Part shown: positions 27,701 through 36,686 of the stretch, piece by piece
Layout of the letters: each line of letters opens with the position of its first letter
Numbering within the stretch: position 1 is the stretch's first letter
Source of the DNA: Leptotrichia hongkongensis
Lineage (GTDB): Bacteria > Fusobacteriota > Fusobacteriia > Fusobacteriales > Leptotrichiaceae
DNA: 64,000 bases
Direction of reading: 5' to 3'
Assembly (NCBI RefSeq): GCF_007990635.1
Contig: NZ_AP019846.1
Span: 1,798,001-1,862,000, forward strand
Made by a program: the position numbers and the translations under genes
Notes under the pieces: model-generated
What the model saw: the letters and a program-made list of their open reading frames with translations, nothing else
Told to the model about the DNA's origin: nothing
Databases searched by the model: none

Positions 27701-28714
27701 ATGAGAACAGCGATTTACTGTGTAAGTAAAACTGGTTATAAAACTTGTTTAAGAATAAAAGAGAATGTGTATAAGGATTTGCATATTTATGTTTCAGGAA
27801 GAGTTGCTAATTTATTAAATCTTGAAAATGAAAATATCGAAAATCTATTTATTATAAATGAAAGAGTGCCGATTTTGCTTGAAAAAACATTTAATAAATA
27901 TGATTTACATATATTTGTTGCAGCAACTGGAGCTGTTGTGAGAATAATTGACGGAAAATTTAAAAGTAAGGATACCGATCCTGCGGTAATTACTGTTGAT
28001 GACCATGCCAATTTTGTTATTTCACTCCTTTCAGGACATCTAGGAGGAGCAAATGAAGAATGTGAGAAAATCGCACAAGGAATCGGTGCTATCCCCGTAA
28101 TTACAACTGCTTCAGACGTAGGCGGAAAAATAGCTGTAGACACATTTTCACAAAAAATAAAAGCAAAATTAGAAGATTTGGAAGGAGCTAAAAGAGTTAC
28201 TTCGCTAATTGTGAATGGAGAGAAGGTTAGCCTGCATTTACCAAAAAACATTGTATCTCACGATGAAAACAGTGCTGGAGCAATAATTGTATCAAATAGA
28301 AAAAATATTGAAATTTCAAAGGTTATACCACAAAATATTTTTATCGGAATTGGTTGCAGGAGAGGAGTTAGCAAGGAGCATATTATAGAAAAATTAAAAT
28401 ATGTGATGGATAAACAAAATTTAGAGCTTTCCGCTATAAAAATGGCAGCATCTGCCTGGGTAAAATCTGATGAAATTGGGCTTATTGATGCAATGGAAGA
28501 ACTTGGAATTCCAATTAAATTTTTTGATAAGGAAGAAATATTAAAAGTAGAAGATTTAGTTGAAGAACGTTCAGAATTTGTAAAAAATCAAATTGGAGTA
28601 TACGGTGTTTCCGAGCCTTGTGCCTATCTGGCTTCAAGTAGAAAAGGAAGCTTTTTGGTGAAAAAAGTGAAGTTAGAAGGAGTTACAATTTCAATTTTTG
28701 AGGAGCAAATGTGA
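27701..28714 (+). CDS. cbiG: Cobalt-precorrin-5A hydrolase CbiG
   Basis: 337 residues, full CbiG length. N-terminal domain: YDLHIFVAATGAVVRIIDGK, then SKDTDPAVITVDDHANFVIS and LLSGHLGGANE, the most conserved CbiG stretch. C-terminal domain: IGIGCRRGVSKEHI, ALEELGIPIKFF-like segment and GVSEPCAYLASSRKGSFLV. It opens the ring lactone and releases acetaldehyde in anaerobic corrin synthesis. Its stop overlaps the possible GTG start of the next gene. Confidence 0.95.
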   Translation: MRTAIYCVSKTGYKTCLRIKENVYKDLHIYVSGRVANLLNLENENIENLFIINERVPILLEKTFNKYDLHIFVAATGAVVRIIDGKFKSKDTDPAVITVDDHANFVISLLSGHLGGANEECEKIAQGIGAIPVITTASDVGGKIAVDTFSQKIKAKLEDLEGAKRVTSLIVNGEKVSLHLPKNIVSHDENSAGAIIVSNRKNIEISKVIPQNIFIGIGCRRGVSKEHIIEKLKYVMDKQNLELSAIKMAASAWVKSDEIGLIDAMEELGIPIKFFDKEEILKVEDLVEERSEFVKNQIGVYGVSEPCAYLASSRKGSFLVKKVKLEGVTISIFEEQM

Positions 28715-29229
28715 GAATGAAAATATACAAATTGTCATTTATAACAATAGTGCTATTTATGATACACGAATTTGAAGAAATAATTTTTTTAAAAAAATTT
28801 ATAGAAAAAAATAAAGTTGTAAAAGATATGAAAAATGAATTATTTATGAAGAAAAAGGAAAGTTATCCATCTACAGAAACAACTTCATTAATAATTGCCG
28901 AAGAATTTATAATTTTATCAACATTACTTTTTATAGCAAGCAAGTTTAGGATGTATGAAATAGTTCTGTCATTATTTATTGTATATATTGCACATTTAGT
29001 ACCTCATATATATGATGCGCTTAGATATAGAAAGTTTTCCCCAGGAAGTCGGACATCTTTTATAATTTTCCCTTTAGGAATTTTAATGATCTGGAATGTT
29101 ATTTTAAATAAAGAAATTAATTTTGTTATTTTTATTTTATGTGTTATAATAATTGGATTTCTGATGATTTTAAATTTGATATTTTTGCATAAAATTAGTA
29201 AAAAAATTGATAAGTATCTGTGGAAATAA
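28711..29229 (+). CDS. HXXEE-domain membrane protein
   Basis: 172 residues with four hydrophobic segments. The signature IHEFEE (about 18-23) and a second histidine pair in IAHLVPHIYDALRYR match the HXXEE family of small integral membrane proteins, whose function is unknown. The GTG at 28711 overlaps the cbiG stop (GTGA) and has AGGAG 6 bases upstream; the ATG at 28717 is an alternative. Confidence 0.75.
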   Translation: MRMKIYKLSFITIVLFMIHEFEEIIFLKKFIEKNKVVKDMKNELFMKKKESYPSTETTSLIIAEEFIILSTLLFIASKFRMYEIVLSLFIVYIAHLVPHIYDALRYRKFSPGSRTSFIIFPLGILMIWNVILNKEINFVIFILCVIIIGFLMILNLIFLHKISKKIDKYLWK

Positions 29230-29289
29230 AAAAATCACAAAAATATTTTAAATAAAAATAGATTAAAAAATTTAAGAAAGGAAAATAAT

Positions 29290-30324
29290 ATGAAAAAAAT
29301 ATCTCTAATCATAGTCCTTTTTTTAATAAATCTAAATTTAGTCGCCTTAACAATGAAGGAAAAAATCCAGCAGGATTTGTCAAAAGTTGGTGTGAAGCAG
29401 GAAATTATAGATGAAACTGTGAAATTGGATAAAGAAACTGGAGAGGGATTTACAACGAAAAACGAAGATGGAGAAGTATCAACAGAAGATAGGGACAAAT
29501 GGGAAAAAATTTATTTGAAGGATAAAAGAAATTATGTTGCTTTAGAAAGATTGATAGAATTCTATTTTTTGACTAGAACAGAAAATGATTCTAAAAAAGA
29601 GAAGTATATTTCAGAATATTTGAAAACAGATATTTCAGAAGATAGAAAAAATTTCTTTTTGGGAAAGAATTTTTGGATCAGTTCAAAAGAAAAAAATAAA
29701 AAAAATAAATATTTTGAAAAAGTTAAAAGTATTAGCAATAATCAGTATTATTTGAAAGTAATAGATTTTTTTGAGTATCTGTCAAAAGAATCAAAAAATA
29801 TAAATGAAGATAATAATTTGAAAATGGTTAAGCCAAAAATAAACGAAATAACGCAAAAAATGGATGAAATTGATAAAATACTCAATAATAAAGATTTGAG
29901 AGAAAAATACAGAATTTCTGATGAAGAAGCATATTCTGAGCAATTGATCTTTTTTTTGGCTGGTGGTACTTTAAAAGTAATAGCAGGGGATACAGAAGGA
30001 ATGGTCAATGATTTTATAAATAAAATTGCGAATAAAAAGATTTCTAAGGAAGTGGCGGAATATAATAAAAACAAGGAAATGATGACTGTTATGACAATTC
30101 AGATGGCAATGGCTTTAAAAGGATTTTTTGGAGAAATGTCAGAAAAAGAAATTACAAAACTTGAAAAATTGACAAAAAAACTTCAAGATACTGAAATGTT
30201 TAAAAGAATTATGGAAAATTCTGAAAAAGATGAAACTATTAAAAGCGATATTCATTTAGAAGATAAAAGAAAAAAATTTGAATCACTTTCATATGATGAA
30301 CAAATAAAACAAATTGTTAATTAA
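29290..30324 (+). CDS. Secreted protein of unknown function
   Basis: 344 residues, family not recognised. A signal peptide (ISLIIVLFLINLNLVAL) leads into a lysine/glutamate-rich, almost wholly helical protein. There is a moderately hydrophobic segment LIFFLAGGTLKVIAG near 220 and MTVMTIQMAMALKGFFG near 265. It is probably periplasmic. The stretch after its stop stays open in the same frame for another 39 codons (see 30325-30444). Confidence 0.65.
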   Translation: MKKISLIIVLFLINLNLVALTMKEKIQQDLSKVGVKQEIIDETVKLDKETGEGFTTKNEDGEVSTEDRDKWEKIYLKDKRNYVALERLIEFYFLTRTENDSKKEKYISEYLKTDISEDRKNFFLGKNFWISSKEKNKKNKYFEKVKSISNNQYYLKVIDFFEYLSKESKNINEDNNLKMVKPKINEITQKMDEIDKILNNKDLREKYRISDEEAYSEQLIFFLAGGTLKVIAGDTEGMVNDFINKIANKKISKEVAEYNKNKEMMTVMTIQMAMALKGFFGEMSEKEITKLEKLTKKLQDTEMFKRIMENSEKDETIKSDIHLEDKRKKFESLSYDEQIKQIVN

Positions 30325-30444
30325 AAAAAATTTGACTATATCGAAACGAGAATAGATAAGGAGAAAAAGATTTTTGATTGGATATTTGGATGTAGTGGAT
30401 TAAATTGTGAACTTATTTTTTTAGGGAAAAATAAAAAATCTTGA
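30325..30444 (+). other. Unexplained in-frame coding-like fragment
   Basis: Directly after the TAA of the preceding gene and in the same frame, 39 codons read KKFDYIETRIDKEKKIFDWI, then FGCSGLNCELIFLGKNKKS and a stop. There is an AAGGAG before the AAAAAGATT segment but no good start codon. It looks like the tail of a lost gene. Nothing else is seen between 30445 and 30521 except an AGGAGG site for cbiH. Confidence 0.25.
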
Positions 30445-30521
30445 AGCATTGAAAATATATAATAAAATTGTAAATTAATTTTTTAATTAATTAGATAATA
30501 AAATTTAGGAGGAGAGAAAAA

Positions 30522-31271
30522 ATGAACAAAAAAGGAAAAATTTATGTAGTAGGAATTGGGCCTGGAAAAAAGGCAGACATGACTTTCAAGGCTTATGAGG
30601 CAATGGAAAAAAGTGATATTATTGTAGGTTACAAAACTTATACTGACTTAATTGAGGAATACTTCCCAAATACTGAAATAAAAAGTTCAAGTATGATGAA
30701 AGAAGTTGACAGATGTATTGAAGTTCTAGAGCTTGCAAAATCTGGTAAAAATGTTGCTTTGATTAGTAGTGGAGATGCTGGAGTATACGGTATGGCTGGA
30801 ATAATGTACGAAGTAATTGGAGAAAATGATGATGTGGAAATTGAAGTAATTGCAGGAGTTACAGCAACAAATGCTGCAGCCGCAATCGTAGGAGCTCCAA
30901 TTATGCACGATTATGTAACAATCAGCCTAAGCAACCTTCTAACAGACTGGGAACTAATAAAAAAACGTCTAGAATTAGCTGCACAAGGTGATTTCATCGT
31001 AAGCTTATACAATCCAAAAAGTAAAGGAAGAACGACTCAAATCGTAGAAGCACAGCAAATTATGCTAAAACACAAATCAAAAGACACGCCAGTTGCAATC
31101 GTAAGAAATGCAGGACGTGAAACTGAAGAGCATGAAATCACAACACTTGAAAAAATGCTTGATTCTGAAATAAATATGCTTACAATTGTATTAATCGGAA
31201 ATTCAAATACATTTGTTAAAAAAGGAAAAATGGTTACACCTAGAGGTTATGATAAAAAATATGAATATTAA
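30522..31271 (+). CDS. cbiH: Precorrin-3B/cobalt-factor III C17-methyltransferase (CbiH/CobJ)
   Basis: 249 residues of the SAM-dependent corrin methylase family. KIYVVGIGPGKKADMTFKA at the start, the SAM loop LISSGDAGVYGMAGIMYE near 83-100, EVIAGVTATNAAAAIVGAP and HDYVTISLSNLLTDWE are typical of CbiH/CobJ. It methylates C17 with ring contraction. With cbiG nearby (and the anaerobic-type CbiT) the cobalt-first reaction is the likelier one. It is the last cobalamin gene on this strand and is preceded by AGGAGG. Confidence 0.94.
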   Translation: MNKKGKIYVVGIGPGKKADMTFKAYEAMEKSDIIVGYKTYTDLIEEYFPNTEIKSSSMMKEVDRCIEVLELAKSGKNVALISSGDAGVYGMAGIMYEVIGENDDVEIEVIAGVTATNAAAAIVGAPIMHDYVTISLSNLLTDWELIKKRLELAAQGDFIVSLYNPKSKGRTTQIVEAQQIMLKHKSKDTPVAIVRNAGRETEEHEITTLEKMLDSEINMLTIVLIGNSNTFVKKGKMVTPRGYDKKYEY

Positions 31272-31305
31272 TACTTTTTAAAAAGTCAGAAACAAAATTT
31301 GATAA

Positions 31306-31410
31306 TATACTCGAACCTATTTAAAATTAAACTGCTAGAAATTATATAATTTAGGGTTTGAGTAAAATAGTCATAATTTTTGAGTTCTGTTTTAAACTAG
31401 TTTTACTATA
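31306..31410 (+). repeat. ~105-bp MITE-like element, copy 2
   Basis: TATACTCGAACC at the left and TTTTACTATA at the right, with imperfect inverted termini. It is near-identical to the copies at 37911 and 54679. It lies between cbiH and its terminator. Confidence 0.85.
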
Positions 31411-31420
31411 TTTATAAAAT

Positions 31421-31459
31421 AAAAAAATTGGACTATCATATAAAGTTAGTCCATTTTTA
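31421..31459. terminator. Bidirectional terminator between cbiH and the DUF956 gene
   Basis: TTGGACTA/TAGTCCA hairpin with T-runs on both strands, between convergent genes. Confidence 0.75.
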
Positions 31460-31476
31460 TTTTCAAATCTGTATTT

Positions 31477-31851
31477 TTATTTCTTCTTAAACCATTCAAA
31501 CACTTTTTTCAGCGACAATACAGGTTTATTTCTTACAATTTTTTCATTTCCAAGAAAATCACGCATTGTCTTTAGTGTTTTTCCCGCATTTTTTACAACA
31601 AAATTATACGATCCATCACTTTTAGTATCTATGAAAAAACCACGAATATACTTATCTTTAAAAAAGATTTGTGCTCTCACTCTCACAATTTCTCCCCAAG
31701 GAATCTGAATATAGTCTTCGGGATTACGGTTATTATAAAATTCGAAAGCTTTGTCACCTACAAGTATATTTCCATTTTTATTTCCAAACATTCCCGATAG
31801 AGAATTTGCCTTTGTTGTAAATAACACTTTTGTATTCATCGAAATAGCCAC
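31477..31851 (-). CDS. DUF956 family protein of the mannose PTS locus
   Basis: 124 residues. MNTKVLFTTKANSLSGMFG at the start, GDKAFEFYNNRNPEDYIQIP, and IRGFFIDTKSDGSYNFVVKN match DUF956 (ManO-like) proteins, which almost always follow manXYZ genes and are thought to tune their expression. It is the last gene of the leftward man operon, 135 bases after manZ. Confidence 0.85.
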   Translation of the reverse strand: MAISMNTKVLFTTKANSLSGMFGNKNGNILVGDKAFEFYNNRNPEDYIQIPWGEIVRVRAQIFFKDKYIRGFFIDTKSDGSYNFVVKNAGKTLKTMRDFLGNEKIVRNKPVLSLKKVFEWFKKK

Positions 31852-31986
31852 TTTTATTCCTCATTTCTTTAATTCAAATTTATTACATAAAATTAGAAAA
31901 AAGTTGGCTTTTTAGTTCCAACTTCTCTCTTTTAAATAGATTTTCCAATTATTTAAAATTGAATTTTTAGTAGTCATTTTTTATTT

Positions 31987-32904
31987 TTAGAATATTTTAA
32001 CTAAATGTCCTAAAATTCCAACTAAGAATAATCCAAAGATAATTAGAATTGGACTTATTTTTTTCTTTAACAGCCACATACATAGGAATGTTAATAATAA
32101 AGCCGCTAATCCCGGTACTAGTTGATTTAAGTTATCTTGTAAAGTCGTTACTTTTTCTGGAGAAAGCGATAGTCCTTTTGCTACATCTCCAAGAATTTTT
32201 TGTAACTGGGTACTGTCTATAGGTCCTTTTGGAAATTCTACATAAGCCCCTTTTGCTAAAGGAACTTTTGATACAACCATTGGGAAATTAATTGTTGTCC
32301 AACGTTGAACTAGTATTCCCATAACGAACATTCCTAAAATGGATGCTCCTTTAGTAATTGTTTGTAATAAACCACCTGATAAATCTTTTGTAATTTCAGC
32401 ACCTTTTTGGTAACCAAATTCTTGAGTATACCATAAAAAGCCTATACGTATTACATTCCATACAATAAAGAAGAAGAAAGGTGCTATAAGTGATCCACCT
32501 GCTGCCAATGAAGCTGCAATTGCTCCTAAAATTGGACGTACTGTGAACCAGAATACTGGATCTCCGATTCCTGCAAGTGGTCCCATCATTCCAACTTTTA
32601 CCCCTTGAATAGCTGCATCATCAATTTTTGCTCCATTTGCTCTTTCTTCTTCAAGAGCAAGAGTTACTCCTAAAATTGGTGCAGCAATATATGGGTGAGT
32701 ATTAAAGAATTCCATATGTCTTTTTAAAGCTGCTGAAGCATCATCTTTATTTGGATATAATTTTTTCAATGCTGGGATTAAAGAATAAGCCCAACCTCCA
32801 TTTTGCATACGTTCGTAGTTCCAAGAACCTTGAAGAAATTGAGAACGTAACATTACACTACGACGATCTGATTTTGATAATTTTATTCTATTATTTTCTG
32901 CCAT
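31987..32904 (-). CDS. manZ: Mannose-family PTS component IID
   Basis: 305 residues. It begins with the IID signature MLRSQFLQGSWNYERMQNGG and continues YSLIPALKKLYP, VGMMGPLAGIGDPVFWFTV and several membrane helices in the C-terminal half (ILIIFGLFLVGILGHL). With IIC it forms the membrane channel for mannose, glucose, fructose or amino sugars. It follows manY by 17 bases. Confidence 0.95.
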   Translation of the reverse strand: MAENNRIKLSKSDRRSVMLRSQFLQGSWNYERMQNGGWAYSLIPALKKLYPNKDDASAALKRHMEFFNTHPYIAAPILGVTLALEEERANGAKIDDAAIQGVKVGMMGPLAGIGDPVFWFTVRPILGAIAASLAAGGSLIAPFFFFIVWNVIRIGFLWYTQEFGYQKGAEITKDLSGGLLQTITKGASILGMFVMGILVQRWTTINFPMVVSKVPLAKGAYVEFPKGPIDSTQLQKILGDVAKGLSLSPEKVTTLQDNLNQLVPGLAALLLTFLCMWLLKKKISPILIIFGLFLVGILGHLVKIF

Positions 32905-32921
32905 TTCTTGTTCCTCCCTTA

Positions 32922-33737
32922 TTAATAATCGTTTAAAATGTCACCTAGCGGATCTCCAGAAGAAGATGTTCCGCCATCTCCGCCACCGTTACCTTTATTA
33001 TTTGTAACATTTAAGTAAATAATAGCTGCACATACACCTATAATACCAGTTGCAATCAATGTCAATTCATTTAATGGTGCTAATGCAAAACCTAGGAAGA
33101 AGAACGGCCATACTTCTTTAGTTGCCATTAAGTTAATAACCATTGCATATCCTACTGCTACAACGAATCCACCACCAATTTTCATTCCATCAGTAAACCA
33201 TTCTGGCAATAATTTAAGAGCATGTTGAATAACAGGAGAAGGTATAAATAACAATAATAGGGCAGGAATAGCAATACGTAAACCTTGACATGCAAGCGCA
33301 ACCATATGCCATAATTCTACGCCTTTGAAATTTCCTTTTTCTGCTTCTCTATCAGCCTGGTGAACAATAACTACTGATAAAGTACGAACAACCATAGTTA
33401 AAACTAACCCAGCTGTAGCAAGTGCAATCGCTGTACCAATCGCTACAGTTTGACCTGCAGCATCAAATTTTCCAGCTTTAACAAAAATAATTGCCGAAGC
33501 TACAGAAGCAAGAGCCGCGTCTGGAGCAACTGCCGCTCCTACATTTGCCCAACCTAAAGCCATCAACTGTAAAGCCCCACCTAACATAACACATTCCTTT
33601 ATATGTCCTGTCGCAACCCCAACTAATGAACACGCAATAATTGGCTGATGGAATTGGAACTGATCAAGGATTCCTTCCATTCCTGCTAGAAATGCGACGA
33701 TTAATATTAAAATAATTGATAAAATATTAAAATCCAT
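32922..33737 (-). CDS. manY: Mannose-family PTS component IIC
   Basis: 271 residues, a polytopic membrane protein. AGMEGILDQFQFHQPIIACS and LVGVATGHIKECVMLGGALQ are the IIC signature; GWANVGAAVAPDAALASVAS follows. The C-terminus is glycine/serine-rich. It is the sugar-binding membrane subunit, placed between the IIAB and IID genes. Confidence 0.95.
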   Translation of the reverse strand: MDFNILSIILILIVAFLAGMEGILDQFQFHQPIIACSLVGVATGHIKECVMLGGALQLMALGWANVGAAVAPDAALASVASAIIFVKAGKFDAAGQTVAIGTAIALATAGLVLTMVVRTLSVVIVHQADREAEKGNFKGVELWHMVALACQGLRIAIPALLLLFIPSPVIQHALKLLPEWFTDGMKIGGGFVVAVGYAMVINLMATKEVWPFFFLGFALAPLNELTLIATGIIGVCAAIIYLNVTNNKGNGGGDGGTSSSGDPLGDILNDY

Positions 33738-33752
33738 AATAACCTCCTAAAA

Positions 33753-34742
33753 TTAAAGTTTTAATCCTTCGTTTTGTTTTTCTGAAATTAGTTTAAATAA
33801 GTCTGCTCTCTTATCAGCAGCAACTTTTCTTACATCAAATTGAACACCTAAATCTCTAAGTTTCTTATAAGTGTCAACATCATTCTGATCCATTGAAAGT
33901 ACATTATTTACCATAACTTTTCCAACACTATGTGCCATTGATCCTACATTTAACTCTTTAATATCTACACCTTTTTCAATTACATAAAGTGCATCCTGAG
34001 GATTTTCAAATAACAATAATGCTTTTGTATTTCCAAATCTTGGATCTTTTGAAACTTCTACTAATTTATCAAGTGGAATAACATGTGCACGTACACCTGG
34101 AGGCGCTGCCTGTTCGATTAATTTTTTACGTAGTTCATCTTTTGAAACTGTGTCTGAAACTACGATTATTCTATTTGGATTTGTTGCTTTTGTCCAGCTT
34201 GTTGCAACTTGTCCGTGTAACAAACGTGTATCAATACGAGCCAGAACAAATTTTATTTTCCCATCTCCGATAACTGTTCCTTCTGGAATTGCTCCTTTTG
34301 GCGTGTCATCTTGAGCTACTGCTTTTGCTACTGTTTCTTTAGGCTGTAATTCTTCAGGACGAACCTTGACTTGATCTCTTCCTTCTGGAACAATAGCCTT
34401 TGCTACTTCATGAGCTGTATCTAAATCTTCTCTTTCTGATAAAGCTGCTAATAGCATTGGCAAGTTAAGCCCTGCTACAATTGCTCTTTTTTCAGGTGCT
34501 TCTTCAAAGAAACGATTTGATTGGTTGAATGGGCTTCCTCCCCATAAATCAACTAAAAATAGAACTTCTTCAGTTCCTAATTTCGTAATGGCATCTTGAA
34601 TTTTTTTATATAAGTCATCTGGTCCTTCACTGGGCATAAACACAACTGATTCCAATAATTCTGCTTCACCTAGAATCATTGAAGCTGACTGTTTTATACC
34701 AGCTGCAAATTCACCATGACTTGCAACGATAATTCCTACCAT
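33753..34742 (-). CDS. manX: Mannose-family PTS component IIAB
   Basis: 329 residues. The IIA domain (1-130) has phospho-acceptor His9 (IIVASHGEFAAGIKQSAS) and FLVDLWGGSPFN. A linker rich in Glu/Pro/Ala (about 130-160) joins the IIB domain (163-329) with phospho-acceptor H176 in ARIDTRLLHGQVATSW and the C-terminal DLFKLISEKQN. It passes phosphate from HPr to the incoming sugar in the cytosol. It is the first gene of manXYZ-DUF956. Confidence 0.96.
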   Translation of the reverse strand: MVGIIVASHGEFAAGIKQSASMILGEAELLESVVFMPSEGPDDLYKKIQDAITKLGTEEVLFLVDLWGGSPFNQSNRFFEEAPEKRAIVAGLNLPMLLAALSEREDLDTAHEVAKAIVPEGRDQVKVRPEELQPKETVAKAVAQDDTPKGAIPEGTVIGDGKIKFVLARIDTRLLHGQVATSWTKATNPNRIIVVSDTVSKDELRKKLIEQAAPPGVRAHVIPLDKLVEVSKDPRFGNTKALLLFENPQDALYVIEKGVDIKELNVGSMAHSVGKVMVNNVLSMDQNDVDTYKKLRDLGVQFDVRKVAADKRADLFKLISEKQNEGLKL

Positions 34743-34779
34743 CTTGAGCCTCCTTTTAGATAAAATTTATTTTTAAGTT

Positions 34780-34827
34780 TTCACTTTATAAGATTACAAT
34801 ATCTTTATTATTTTTAACAAAAGTGAA
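34780..34827. promoter_or_regulatory. Inverted repeat in the manX 5' leader
   Basis: TTCACTTT and AAAGTGAA are perfect inverted repeats 32 bases apart, between the man promoter and the manX start. It could be an operator or an RNA stem. Confidence 0.4.
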
Positions 34828-34836
34828 TAATCCTAT

Positions 34837-34864
34837 ATTATAAGTGTACCACATTTTTTTTGAA
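34837..34864 (-). promoter_or_regulatory. Probable man operon promoter
   Basis: On the minus strand TTCAAA, 16-base spacer, TATAAT, about 95 bases before manX. The 250 bases further upstream hold no gene. Confidence 0.5.
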
Positions 34865-35115
34865 TTACAAGTATTTTATAAGAAATTTATAAAACAAAAT
34901 TAATGGATATTGATTTTTAGTACATTTTTTATAATTTATAATATTGGAATAAGTATAACTTGACATAAAAAATAGTTTTTATTGATGTGTATATACAAAG
35001 AAAATGTGACAAGAGCAGATAAAAATCAGAATACTAAAATCATAAATAAAGAATTCGTTTGAATTTTTTTCTAAAAAGAATAATAAATTAATTTATTAGA
35101 TATTTTCGATTTTAT

Positions 35116-35155
35116 AAAGAGCTGTCCTCATATATAATTTGAAACAGCTCTTTTT
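35116..35155. terminator. Terminator next to the YciI gene
   Basis: AAAGAGCTGT/ACAGCTCTTT perfect 10-bp stem. The T-run is better on the plus strand, where no upstream gene is evident within 370 bases; the minus-strand genes end just to its right. Confidence 0.7.
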
Positions 35156-35162
35156 ATACTAT

Positions 35163-35459
35163 TTAATTGAGTAAATTTTCTATTGAAAAATTTTGACTAA
35201 ACTTAACTGGTTGAAATTCGATTATTTCATAATCTGCTATTTCTTCAATATAAAATGGATCTTCATACAATATTTTTTTTGCTTCTTCCAAATTGTTAGA
35301 ATCAAACAAGATTACTCCTCCTAATTCAGGAAAACTTTTCTTCCCTGTACATATAAATTTCCCTTTTTCAAAATATTTGTCAAGATATTCTAAATGAGCT
35401 TCTAAAACCTTATTTACTTCTTCTGTTGATTTTTTATATTTTAAATTAGCAATAAACAT
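35163..35459 (-). CDS. YciI family protein
   Basis: 98 residues with a ferredoxin-like YCII fold: MFIANLKYKKSTEEVNKVLE, HLEYLDKYFEKGKFICTGKK, GGVILFDSNNLEEAKKIL and the His/Asp-type DPFYIEEIADYEIIEFQPVK. The small cytosolic protein has an unproven role, with dehydrochlorinase-like relatives. Its start overlaps the stop of the flavoprotein gene, so the two are translationally coupled. Confidence 0.85.
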   Translation of the reverse strand: MFIANLKYKKSTEEVNKVLEAHLEYLDKYFEKGKFICTGKKSFPELGGVILFDSNNLEEAKKILYEDPFYIEEIADYEIIEFQPVKFSQNFSIENLLN

Positions 35460-36013
35460 TATTTATCCCCCTCTTCTCTTGTCTTACGGATATATTCAAC
35501 ATATTCCTTTGCGTTTTTGTCAAGTTCATCATCACTTAATTCGTTTATGTGTGGAGAAACTCCGTAAACACTGAAATACGGTAAATAAATTCCTTGAGCA
35601 TAATTTATAGTTTCTTCAAATGGAATAAGTATTTCATCAAGAGAAAATTTATTTTTTCCACCATGCTTGTAATATTCTCTCTTCCCTCCAGTTGTAACAG
35701 CTAACCCAATCTTTTTATTCTTCAGCTTGTCCCCATTCAATCCATATGCCCAATTATACTCAAATACTTCATCCAGCCATTTTTTTAACAAAGGCGGACA
35801 GTTAAACCAATACAGAGGGAATTGAAAAATAATATGTTCATATTTAACCAATAATTCCTGTTCCCTTTTTACATCTATATTCCAATCCGAATATTCTTTA
35901 TACAATTCATGAACTTCTATTTCTTGCGGATATTTTAACAGCTCTTCCTTCCATCTCTTATTTGCTCTTGATTCGTTAATATCTGGATGTGCTAAAATTA
36001 CTAAAGTTTTCAT
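35459..36013 (-). CDS. NAD(P)H:quinone oxidoreductase-like flavoprotein (KefF/MdaB type)
   Basis: 184 residues with a flavodoxin-like fold. The start MKTLVILAHPDINESRANKR is the FMN-phosphate loop; IIFQFPLYWFNCPPLLKKWL and GLAVTTGGKREYYKHGG are the other hallmarks. It should reduce quinones or similar electrophiles in the cytosol. It is divergent from an HxlR regulator, a common arrangement in which the regulator senses electrophiles and controls this gene. Confidence 0.88.
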   Translation of the reverse strand: MKTLVILAHPDINESRANKRWKEELLKYPQEIEVHELYKEYSDWNIDVKREQELLVKYEHIIFQFPLYWFNCPPLLKKWLDEVFEYNWAYGLNGDKLKNKKIGLAVTTGGKREYYKHGGKNKFSLDEILIPFEETINYAQGIYLPYFSVYGVSPHINELSDDELDKNAKEYVEYIRKTREEGDK

Positions 36014-36086
36014 AGTTATAAACCATTCCTTTCATTAATTTTATTATATTATATAATCCTAATTTAAATTTGTAAATACACACGAA

Positions 36087-36115
36087 AACGTAATCATATA
36101 CTTACCTAAACGTAA
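36087..36115. promoter_or_regulatory. Direct repeats between the flavoprotein and hxlR genes
   Basis: AACGTAA occurs at 36087-36093 and 36109-36115, 22 bases (two helical turns) apart in the shared divergent promoter region. It is a plausible HxlR operator. Confidence 0.35.
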
Positions 36116-36183
36116 CTACTGGACTTAACTGAAAATTTATGCAATAATGTATTCATAATAATATTTACAACAGGAGATTAACT

Positions 36184-36561
36184 ATGAAACAATATATTTT
36201 AGGAATAGAAGCAACACTTGAAATATTTGGTGGAAAATGGAAAGCATTGATTACATACATTCTTACCTTTGGAACAAAAAGGACAGGCGAATTACAAAGA
36301 TTAATCCCTGGTATTTCTCAAAAGGTTCTTATTGAAAAATTGAAAGAGCTGGAAAAAGATGGAATTATAGAAAAATATGTGTATGAAGAGATGCCTCCAA
36401 AGGTAGAATACACACTCACAGAATATGGACAATCATTTTCAAATATTTTATATGCAATGTGCTTCTGGGGTCGAGAAAATATTAAATTACGGCAAAAAAT
36501 GGGTGAAGATATTATACTGCTTGATAAAAAAGAAGAATTTAGAAAAAATATTGATAAATAA
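36184..36561 (+). CDS. HxlR family winged-helix regulator
   Basis: 125 residues: IEATLEIFGGKWKALITYIL, then FGTKRTGELQRLIPGISQKV, then LKELEKDGIIEKYVYEEMPP and KVEYTLTEYGQS. This is the full HxlR domain. The N-terminal cysteine often used for thiol sensing before the GGKW segment is absent. It probably controls the divergent flavoprotein/YciI operon and itself. Confidence 0.9.
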   Translation: MKQYILGIEATLEIFGGKWKALITYILTFGTKRTGELQRLIPGISQKVLIEKLKELEKDGIIEKYVYEEMPPKVEYTLTEYGQSFSNILYAMCFWGRENIKLRQKMGEDIILLDKKEEFRKNIDK

Positions 36562-36686
36562 TTTTATTACTCTTTAATTTTTACAAAACATTAAAGAAAT
36601 ATTATCATAAAATACAAATAGATCAAATATTGTAATTTCACACTAAAATCCTTACTTCAACAAAAGCGAAAATACGAAAAAAGTAG

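Noticed and set aside
27787-28251. Long minus-strand frame opposite cbiG
   Set aside because: Shadow of a strongly conserved plus-strand gene; no own start signals.
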